The position numbers and the translations under genes were made by a program. Positions 6,410-11,067 of a stretch of DNA of 11,067 nucleotides are shown here, in pieces. The notes beneath the pieces are model-generated. The model had not been told where the DNA came from and did no database searches. It worked only from the letters and a program-made list of their open reading frames with translations. The stretch's first letter is position 1; each line of letters starts with the position of its first letter. The DNA lies in NCBI GenBank assembly GCA_002308155.1, contig DBVQ01000081.1:12525-23591 (forward strand). Reading direction: 5' to 3'. This DNA comes from Christensenella sp. UBA1260 (GTDB taxonomy: Bacteria > Bacillota > Clostridia > Christensenellales > CAG-917).

Positions 6410-6438
6410 ATTATACCAAAAAATATTCTGCAAATCAA
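6410..6438 (-). promoter_or_regulatory. Promoter of the alpha operon (rpsM onward)
   Basis: On the minus strand TTGATT (6433-6438), a 17-base spacer and a consensus -10 TATAAT (6410-6415) with an extended TGG just upstream. Transcription would start near 6403, giving a leader of about 205 bases before rpsM. It lies in the only large gap of the ribosomal cluster, so the alpha genes can be expressed independently of the upstream spc genes. Confidence 0.65.
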
Positions 6439-6458
6439 GCAAATGCGCAATATTTTTT
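6418..6458. repeat. AT-only inverted repeat after rpmJ
   Basis: AAAAAATATT (6418-6427) and AATATTTTTT (6449-6458) are perfect inverted repeats around a 21-base spacer. It starts just after the rpmJ stop codon. With its T-rich arm it might weakly terminate spc transcripts, but one arm lies in the -35/-10 spacer of the alpha promoter and the -35 box is in the loop. Confidence 0.4.
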
Positions 6459-6460
6459 TA

Positions 6461-6577
6461 TTAACCTTGGCGTTGTTTGTGATTTGGATACTTTGAGCAG
6501 ATAACCATAACTCTGCCGTTTCTCTTGATAACTTTGCATTTGTCGCACATAGGTTTGACACTTGGTCTTACTTTCAT
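6461..6577 (-). CDS. rpmJ: 50S ribosomal protein L36
   Basis: A 38-codon gene, smaller than most gene-finding limits. The protein starts MKVRPSVKPMCDKCKVIKRN and ends NHKQRQG, the L36 signature. L36 is a zinc-ribbon protein buried in 23S rRNA of the large subunit. The zinc ligands are Cys11, Cys14, Cys27 and His33. The Cys27-to-His33 spacing is one residue longer than in the 37-residue Bacillus form and equals that of the 38-residue E. coli protein. GGAGG lies 5 bases before the ATG, and infA ends 42 bases upstream. It is the last gene of the spc half of the cluster. Confidence 0.97.
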   Translation of the reverse strand: MKVRPSVKPMCDKCKVIKRNGRVMVICSKYPNHKQRQG

Positions 6578-6619
6578 AATAACCTCCACGAGTTTGAGTA
6601 TTTTGACCAAAAGGTTTCG

Positions 6620-6838
6620 TTATTTATTGCGGTAAACGATTCTGCCTTTTTCGAGGTCATAAGGTGACATTTCAATTTTCACTTTGTCGCCTTCAAGGAT
6701 TCTGATGTTGTTGATGCGCAATTTGCCGCCGAGATATGCGAGTATCTCGTGACCATTTGAAAGTTGAACTCTGAATTGCGTCTTTGGCAAAACTTCAATA
6801 ACCTTGCCTTCGGTTTCAATAACGTCTTCTTTGGACAT
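6620..6838 (-). CDS. infA: Translation initiation factor IF-1
   Basis: IF-1 occupies the A site of the 30S subunit during initiation. The 72-residue length is exactly that of the family. The OB-fold is recognisable: EDVIETEGKVIEVLP, FRVQLSNGHEILAY (22-35), GGKLRINNIRILEGDKVKIE and the closing SPYDLEKGRIVYRNK. YLGGKLR replaces the more common HVSGKMR, a mild variant. An AGGGGAG lies 3 bases from the ATG, somewhat close. The gene follows the KOW-domain gene by 14 bases and precedes rpmJ by 42, the usual Firmicutes order. Confidence 0.97.
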   Translation of the reverse strand: MSKEDVIETEGKVIEVLPKTQFRVQLSNGHEILAYLGGKLRINNIRILEGDKVKIEMSPYDLEKGRIVYRNK

Positions 6839-6852
6839 AAACTCCCCTATAA

Positions 6853-7113
6853 TTATTTTTCATTGTAAAAACGGAGTGCGCTATAGAGCTCTGCGTCGAA
6901 CACCTGCGTGCCGTTTTTAAGTTTTTCTGCAATCTTTTCAAGCACATCGCCGTTTGATTGCAGGTGCTTCACATTTTTGAGTTTTGCCTTTGCGATACGG
7001 CGGAGGTCGCCATCCGCAATACGGACTTTTTGTTCGTCAACGATCTCCACAACCGCGTAGTATTTTCCGCTGTCGCGTCCTACCTTTGAAAAAACAACCT
7101 GTCCAAGTTCCAT
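6853..7113 (-). CDS. KOW-domain RNA-binding protein (L14e-like)
   Basis: An 86-residue protein with an N-terminal KOW/SH3-like barrel: ELGQVVFSKVGRDSGKYYAVV (2-22), then VRIADGDLRRIAKAKLKNVKHLQ, the pattern of the archaeal/eukaryotic L14e-like KOW proteins. It is often found between map and infA in Clostridia and is presumed to bind rRNA or help ribosome biogenesis; its exact role is not established. The C-terminal part (about 57-86) is likely helical. The ATG follows the map stop with one base between them (TGAtATG), and no SD is visible, so translation is probably coupled to map. Family from sequence pattern and position; function inferred. Confidence 0.85.
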   Translation of the reverse strand: MELGQVVFSKVGRDSGKYYAVVEIVDEQKVRIADGDLRRIAKAKLKNVKHLQSNGDVLEKIAEKLKNGTQVFDAELYSALRFYNEK

Positions 7114-7114
7114 A

Positions 7115-7852
7115 TCACAAAGTCAATATTTCTGCGCCGTTTTCGGTGAGCGCAACCGTGTTCTCATAGTGCGCGGACGGCTTGCCGTCAAGAGTCACAC
7201 ATTTCCAACCGTCTTCCAGCACCTGCCACGTCCCCATGTTGACCATAGGTTCAATTGCAAGCACCATACCCACTTCAAGTTTTGGGCCATGCCCTGCCTT
7301 GCCGTAGTTTGGGACGGACGGGTCTTCGTGCATTTCTCTGCCGATGCCGTGTCCGCACATTGCTCTGACGACTCCGTAGCCTCTACTCTCGTTATACTCC
7401 TGTATGGCGTGCGAAATGTCGCCGAGTCTGTTGCCAACCTTAAATTGCTTGACGCCCTCAAAGAAGCTCTCTTCCGTCGTTCTCACAAGCGCTTTCTTTT
7501 CTTCGCTCACTTCCCCGACAAGATACGTCCTTGTTGCGTCAGCTTGCCACCCGTTGAGTGCCAGCACTATGTCAAGCCCCACGATTTCGCCCTCTTTCAA
7601 ACGTCTGTCCACAGGGAATCCGTGCACGACCTGCTCGTCAACCGACGCGCATATCGTCCCCGGGAATCCGCCGTAGCCAAGACAGGAAGGAGTGCATCCG
7701 TGTCTCTTGATATAGTCATAGGCAAATTCATCAAGCTTTTTGAGAGATACGCCGGGCTTCACTCTTTCGCCAAGTTCAAGGAACAAGTCGCGAAGGATGT
7801 GCCCTGCCTTTCTCATACACTCGATTTCTTTTGGGCTTTTAAGGTTAATCAT
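7115..7852 (-). CDS. map: Type I methionine aminopeptidase
   Basis: Removes the initiator methionine from nascent proteins whose second residue is small. The 245 residues cover the whole pita-bread fold of the short type Ia enzymes, without N-terminal extension. The five metal ligands are in place: Asp94 and Asp105 (GLDIVLALNGWQAD), His168 (GHGIG), Glu201 (AIEPM) and Glu230 (AHYENTVA); catalytic His77 is in VVHGFP. Residue 231 is Asn, where many homologues have His. The start overlaps the end of adk by 8 bases (ATG inside AATGATTAA), with AAGG 6 bases upstream. The adk-map pairing is conserved in Firmicutes ribosomal clusters. Confidence 0.97.
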   Translation of the reverse strand: MINLKSPKEIECMRKAGHILRDLFLELGERVKPGVSLKKLDEFAYDYIKRHGCTPSCLGYGGFPGTICASVDEQVVHGFPVDRRLKEGEIVGLDIVLALNGWQADATRTYLVGEVSEEKKALVRTTEESFFEGVKQFKVGNRLGDISHAIQEYNESRGYGVVRAMCGHGIGREMHEDPSVPNYGKAGHGPKLEVGMVLAIEPMVNMGTWQVLEDGWKCVTLDGKPSAHYENTVALTENGAEILTL

Positions 7853-8468
7853 TGAGTACCTTTTTGACAGCAGCGAAGTTTTCTTCGATGCTGTTTACCG
7901 CCTTAACGTTCACAAGCTTGCCTTGCGCACCATAATAGTTGATGAGCGGAGCAGTTTGCTTCTCGTAGGTGTCAAGACGCTTTTTGACTGTCTCAGGCTT
8001 GTCGTCGTCGCGGATGAACAAAGGTTTTCCACACTTACGGCAATTTGTCTCGCCGCCAAGCATAGAAACGTGATATGTTTCGCCGCACACGCAAACTCTT
8101 CTGCCACTGAGTCTTTCAATGATTGTTTCAAACGGTACGTCGATGTTGATTGCGAGGTCAATTTTTGCGACCTTATCAAGTGCTTCCGCTTGTGCTATTG
8201 TACGTGGGAAACCATCGAGGATATAGCCGTTTTTGCAATCCGCTTCTTTCAGTCTGTCCTCAACGAGGCCGATGACGACTTCGTCCGGAACAAGACCGCC
8301 TGCGTCAATATATGACTTTGCTTTGAGACCGAGCGGAGTGCCCTCTTTTATATTGCGACGAAGAATATCGCCCGTAGAGATGTGCGGGACTTTGTACTCT
8401 TCTGCAATAAGTGCTGCTTGAGTTCCTTTTCCTGCGCCAGGTGCGCCCAACAAAACTATATTTTTCAT
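7845..8468 (-). CDS. adk: Adenylate kinase with zinc-type lid
   Basis: Catalyses ATP + AMP to 2 ADP in the cytoplasm. The 207 residues include the P-loop GAPGAGKGTQ (8-17), the AMP-site STGDILR (31-37), LDGFPRT (84-90), the lid and RDDDKPETVKKRL (153-165). The lid has four cysteines, Cys126, Cys128, Cys143 and Cys146, as in zinc-containing Gram-positive enzymes, but the first pair is C-x-C rather than the usual C-x-x-C and the gap to the second pair is slightly shorter. The start is set at the ATG giving MKNIVLLGAPG; an upstream in-frame extension to 8516 runs through a hairpin and is not conserved. No SD is visible before the ATG. It is separated from secY by 72 bases and overlaps map by 8. 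Confidence 0.96.
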   Translation of the reverse strand: MKNIVLLGAPGAGKGTQAALIAEEYKVPHISTGDILRRNIKEGTPLGLKAKSYIDAGGLVPDEVVIGLVEDRLKEADCKNGYILDGFPRTIAQAEALDKVAKIDLAINIDVPFETIIERLSGRRVCVCGETYHVSMLGGETNCRKCGKPLFIRDDDKPETVKKRLDTYEKQTAPLINYYGAQGKLVNVKAVNSIEENFAAVKKVLND

Positions 8469-8492
8469 AAGACGGTAATATTTTGCAAAACG

Positions 8493-8525
8493 ACGTATGC
8501 GGACTTTTGCTCGCATACGTTTTTT
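8493..8525. promoter_or_regulatory. Hairpin in the secY-adk gap, terminator-like on the plus strand
   Basis: ACGTATGCG (8493-8501) and CGCATACGT (8512-8520) form a perfect 9-bp stem with a 10-base loop. On the plus strand a T6 run follows (8520-8525), giving the shape of an intrinsic terminator against the direction of the operon. On the minus strand it is preceded by A's and followed by TCGTTTTGC, a poor terminator, so it may instead be an mRNA processing or attenuation structure upstream of adk. Confidence 0.6.
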
Positions 8526-8540
8526 GCCTGCTTGTGTCGA

Positions 8541-9887
8541 TTATTTGAGGAAGCCTTTGTAGTGCTTCATCATAATCTGCGATTCAAGTTGCTTGTTGAT
8601 TTCAAGTGCGACCGAGACAACGATGAGAAGTCCTGTTGCGGAGAACGCATTGTTGAACTTCAAGTCAAATGCACCGTTTGAATACTCACCTGACAATGCT
8701 GCAAAGACAAACGTCGGCACGAGTGCGATAATCATAAGGAAGATTGCACCAAACAATGTGATACGGTTGTTAATCTTTCTCAAGAAGTCGCTTGTCGGTT
8801 TGCCCGCGCGAATGCCCGGAATAAATCCGCCGTACTGTTGAATGTTTCTTGACACGTCATCCGGATTGAATTGGATTTGCGCATAGAAATAGCTGAATGC
8901 CAAGATGAACAGTGCGAGTGCAATATAGTAGACTGCCGTGCCAGAGCCGAGGTATTGAGCATACCAAGCAGCAACATAAGTTCCGTTGACCTGTGCATCA
9001 CTGAAGAAGAGTGAGATGATCATTTGTGGGAACATAATGAGGGACGAAGCAAAGATGATTGGCATAACGCCGGATCCGTTGACGCGGATCGGGATATATG
9101 TCGTTTGTCCGCCGTACATTTTGTTGCCTTTGATTTGCTTTGAATACTGTACGGTTATTCTTCTCTCAGAACCATCAATAAAGACGATGAACACAAAGAT
9201 TGCAACAACAATCAAGATGTAGCCGATGATGTTCCAAATATGGGCCCATTCACCGCTTTCGATGATAATCTTCAAGGAGTTTGCCATCGTTGTTCCTGCT
9301 GTTGCCAAGATACCAACGAAGATTATGATTGATGAGCCGTTTGCGATGCCGTGTTCGGTGATTCGCTCGCTCAGCCACATAACCATCGTGGAACCTGCGA
9401 CAAGAATTACGATTGTAAACGCCATTGAAACATATGGATGATCCCAAGCCAATTCAAACTCAAAGCTGTTGATACTGCTTTGGAAAGCCACAACAACACC
9501 GATTGCTTGCACAACACCGAGCACAATTGCCACGATTCTCGTGATTTGTGTGAGCTTGTTTCTGCCGGCTTCGCCCTCTTTTGACATTCTCTCAAGCGCA
9601 GGAATAACGAGCGTCAAGAGCTGCATGATAATGAAGGCGTTGATGAACGGCAAGATGCCCAACGCAAATACGGTTGCATTTTGCAAAGAACCACCGGTGA
9701 TTGAACTCAACAGCCCAAGGAAGTCCGTTGCCGCGCTGCTTGCAATCTTCTCTGCCAACAAAGCATGATTGAGTGTTGGAACAGGAATAAAGCAACCAAT
9801 TCTGTAGACGAGGATGAGAGCGAGAGTAATCCAAATCTTCACTCTGATTTCTTTCGTCTTAAAAGCGTTTTTTAATGTTTCAAACAT
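8541..9887 (-). CDS. secY: Preprotein translocase channel subunit SecY
   Basis: SecY is the pore of the Sec translocon; with SecE and SecG it exports or inserts proteins driven by SecA or the ribosome. The 448 residues are hydrophobic, fitting ten membrane helices. Signature parts are seen: the plug and first loops (LLSSITGGSLQNATVFALGI), LERMSKEGEAGRNKLTQ, the cytoplasmic C5 loop MYGGQTTYIPIRVNGSG, ISLFF, the C6 region NPDDVSRNIQQYGGFIPGIR, and the C-terminal MMKHYKGFLK. The ATG shares one base with the rplO stop (TAATG) and GAGG lies 7 bases upstream, so it is probably translationally coupled to L15. It is followed by a 72-base gap before adk. Confidence 0.98.
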   Translation of the reverse strand: MFETLKNAFKTKEIRVKIWITLALILVYRIGCFIPVPTLNHALLAEKIASSAATDFLGLLSSITGGSLQNATVFALGILPFINAFIIMQLLTLVIPALERMSKEGEAGRNKLTQITRIVAIVLGVVQAIGVVVAFQSSINSFEFELAWDHPYVSMAFTIVILVAGSTMVMWLSERITEHGIANGSSIIIFVGILATAGTTMANSLKIIIESGEWAHIWNIIGYILIVVAIFVFIVFIDGSERRITVQYSKQIKGNKMYGGQTTYIPIRVNGSGVMPIIFASSLIMFPQMIISLFFSDAQVNGTYVAAWYAQYLGSGTAVYYIALALFILAFSYFYAQIQFNPDDVSRNIQQYGGFIPGIRAGKPTSDFLRKINNRITLFGAIFLMIIALVPTFVFAALSGEYSNGAFDLKFNNAFSATGLLIVVSVALEINKQLESQIMMKHYKGFLK

Positions 9888-10333
9888 TATAGCACCTCAA
9901 CTGTGCCGCCTGCCTTTTCAATTTTTTCTTTGGCAGATGCGGTGAACTTGTCTGCTTTGATTGTGAGCTTCTTTTCAAGATTGCCGTTGCCGAGAACTTT
10001 GAGTCCGTATGGCAAAACCTTCTTGATAAGGCCGCTTGCAACGAGTTCGTCAATACCAACAACTGCTCCGTCTTCAAATCTGTTGAAAACGTCAACGTTG
10101 ACAGTATTATAAGCGTGTTCAAATCTCTTGTTGTTGAAACCGATTTTAGGAAGACGCCTTGTCATTGGCATTTGTCCACCTTCAAAGTTTGGACGAACGC
10201 CGCCGCCGCTTCTTGCCCATTGACCTTTGTGGCCACGAGTAGATGTTTTGCCCATGCCGGAGCCGATACCACGACCGATTCTCTTTTCAGCGGTTCTTGC
10301 ACCTTCTGCCGGTTTAAGTTCATGAATACTCAT
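9887..10333 (-). CDS. rplO: 50S ribosomal protein L15
   Basis: L15 binds 23S rRNA late in assembly of the large subunit. The 148 residues have the glycine- and arginine-rich N-terminus typical of the family: MSIHELKPAEGAR, KRIGRGIGSGMGKTSTRGHK (17-36), GQMPMTRRLPKIGF, and a globular C-terminal domain ending KIEKAGGTVEVL. AGGAGG lies 9 bases before the ATG. rpmD ends 15 bases upstream and secY starts on the last base of its stop codon, the standard spc order. Confidence 0.98.
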   Translation of the reverse strand: MSIHELKPAEGARTAEKRIGRGIGSGMGKTSTRGHKGQWARSGGGVRPNFEGGQMPMTRRLPKIGFNNKRFEHAYNTVNVDVFNRFEDGAVVGIDELVASGLIKKVLPYGLKVLGNGNLEKKLTIKADKFTASAKEKIEKAGGTVEVL

Positions 10334-10348
10334 AAGACTGTACCTCCT

Positions 10349-10534
10349 TTAGATTTCCTCAACTTTTACAAGGTGAGAAACCTTGAAGAGTTTGCCTCTA
10401 AGCGCAGGGTTGTCATTGAATACTCTGGAGTTGCCGATTTTGTGCAAGCCGAGTGCTTCAAGATTTGCCTTTTGGTTCTTGAGAATACCGTTTGGGCTCT
10501 TGATGAGAGTGACTTTAACTTGTTTTTCTGCCAT
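10349..10534 (-). CDS. rpmD: 50S ribosomal protein L30
   Basis: L30 is a small large-subunit protein found in most bacteria. The 61-residue form starting MAEKQVKVTLIKSP fits the usual 58-61 residues, with NGILKNQKANLEALGLHKIG and the basic ALRGKLFKVSHLVKVEEI end. An upstream in-frame ATG at 10549 overlaps the rpsE stop (TAATG) and is rejected: its own bases form the GGAGG that lies 8 bases before the ATG at 10534. The spacing to rpsE is 14 bases and to rplO 15. Confidence 0.96.
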   Translation of the reverse strand: MAEKQVKVTLIKSPNGILKNQKANLEALGLHKIGNSRVFNDNPALRGKLFKVSHLVKVEEI

Positions 10535-10551
10535 TTTCGTGCCCTCCATTA
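10535..10551 (-). promoter_or_regulatory. rpmD: Ribosome binding site that sets the rpmD start
   Basis: On the minus strand, TAA of rpsE is followed by TGGAGGG and then CACGAAA and the ATG. The GGAGG is 8 bases from the ATG at 10534, the normal distance, while the ATG at 10549 would lie within the site itself. Confidence 0.7.
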
Positions 10552-11067
10552 GTCAGAGACGACTTCAACACCACGGAGTGCTGCGATTTCGTCTTCGTTT
10601 CTCAAGCTGTCGAGACCGTTGATGGTTGCCTTTGCCCAGTTGATTTTGTTTCTGGAGCCGAGTGTCTTGGAACGGATGTCCTTGACGCCTGCAACTTCAA
10701 GCACCATACGTGCGGCGCCGCCTGCGATAACACCGGTACCTTCTTCAGCAGGGAGAAGCAAAACTTCACCGCTTTCAAACTTACCGATTGTTGCGTGAGG
10801 AATTGTGTTGTTTTTGAGAGAAATCTGATGCAAGTTGCGCTTTGCTTGTTGCGTAGCCTTTTCAATTGCTTCAGGAACTTCAGCTGCCTTGCCCATGCCG
10901 AGACCAACTTTGCCAGCACCGTCGCCGACGACTACGAGTGCACTGAAACGCATATTCTTGCCGCCCTTAACAGTCTTTGTGACACGGTTGATTGCAATGA
11001 GCTTTTTGGTCAAACCATCGTTCTCTTCTCTGTTTCTATCATTTCTTCTATCACGATTTTCTGCCAT
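10549..11067 (-). CDS. rpsE: 30S ribosomal protein S5
   Basis: S5 sits near the mRNA entrance of the 30S subunit and influences decoding accuracy. The 172 residues show the N-terminal double-stranded RNA-binding domain (LIAINRVTKTVKGGKNMRFSALVVVGDG, VGLGMGKAAEVPEAI) and the C-terminal domain (GTGVIAGGAARMVLEVAGVKDI, KTLGSRNKINWAKATINGL). The polar N-terminal tail (MAENRDRRNDRNREENDG) starts with the window's last three bases. A Met there agrees with family length, but because the upstream region is outside the window, a longer N-terminus cannot be excluded. Next gene is rpmD, 14 bases downstream. Confidence 0.96.
   Translation of the reverse strand: MAENRDRRNDRNREENDGLTKKLIAINRVTKTVKGGKNMRFSALVVVGDGAGKVGLGMGKAAEVPEAIEKATQQAKRNLHQISLKNNTIPHATIGKFESGEVLLLPAEEGTGVIAGGAARMVLEVAGVKDIRSKTLGSRNKINWAKATINGLDSLRNEDEIAALRGVEVVSD

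Noticed and set aside
6461..6577. One-residue longer spacing between Cys27 and His33 in L36 as a possible anomaly
   Set aside because: The same spacing occurs in the 38-residue L36 of E. coli, so it is a known variant.
7115..7180. Asn in place of His after the last metal-binding Glu of methionine aminopeptidase
   Set aside because: All five metal ligands and the catalytic His are present and, as far as I recall, the substitution is seen in other Clostridia.
7169..7855. A 228-codon open frame on the plus strand opposite map
   Set aside because: It is the reverse-strand shadow of a clearly conserved gene, has no SD and its translation resembles no protein family.
7740..8315. A 191-codon plus-strand frame across map and adk
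   Set aside because: It lies antisense to two conserved genes and its composition is that of a shadow frame.
8469..8516. A 16-residue N-terminal extension of Adk
   Set aside because: It is encoded by a hairpin, and adenylate kinases start directly before the P-loop strand.
1..11067. Search for CRISPR repeats, transposases, tRNAs, integrase sites or a defence cluster
   Set aside because: No repeated spacer pattern, no mobile-element gene and no cloverleaf structure was seen; the window is a conserved chromosomal ribosomal locus.

Overview
The window is a stretch of a bacterial chromosome, most likely from an anaerobic Clostridia-type Bacillota (Firmicutes) of moderate GC. The pointers are the gene order of the ribosomal cluster, an extended L17, a KOW-domain gene between map and infA, rpsD inside the alpha cluster, a zinc-type S4 and a DUF1292 (YrzB/UPF0473-like) gene. 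Genus cannot be decided from sequence alone.

Region by region: (1) 1-965, plus strand: the tail of an unidentified gene, then a TtcA-family PP-loop tRNA-thiolation enzyme, closed by a symmetrical terminator that can also serve the convergent genes. (2) 1012-3073, minus strand: a predicted lipoprotein, a DUF1292 protein and a second predicted lipoprotein, with promoter-like sequences in the gaps. (3) 3235-3264: a strong intrinsic terminator ending the ribosomal cluster. (4) 3287-6195, minus strand: the alpha operon, transcribed rpsM-rpsK-rpsD-rpoA-rplQ. (5) 6196-6460: a 265-base gap with an extended -10 promoter and a long leader predicted to be structured. (6) 6461-11067, minus strand: the distal half of the spc operon, transcribed rpsE-rpmD-rplO-secY-adk-map-KOW gene-infA-rpmJ. 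rpmJ (38 codons) is real and easily missed.

The minus-strand cluster combines ribosome assembly (S5, L30, L15, L36, S13, S11, S4, L17), initiation (IF-1), transcription (RNA polymerase alpha), membrane protein export (SecY), N-terminal Met removal (Map) and nucleotide balance (Adk). The genes are tightly packed, with 1- and 8-base overlaps at rplO/secY and adk/map, one base between map and the KOW gene, and Shine-Dalgarno (SD) sequences before most genes.

Most of the window is ordinary, conserved housekeeping sequence, and I do not see a new defence, mobile or biosynthetic system. The points worth a second look are non-coding: the structured rpsM leader, a hairpin in the secY-adk gap, palindromes between the lipoprotein and the DUF1292 gene, and the ttcA stop codon sitting in a terminator loop. 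A few protein details also stand out: the Adk lid knuckle, the L17 insertions and a duplicated module in the first lipoprotein.
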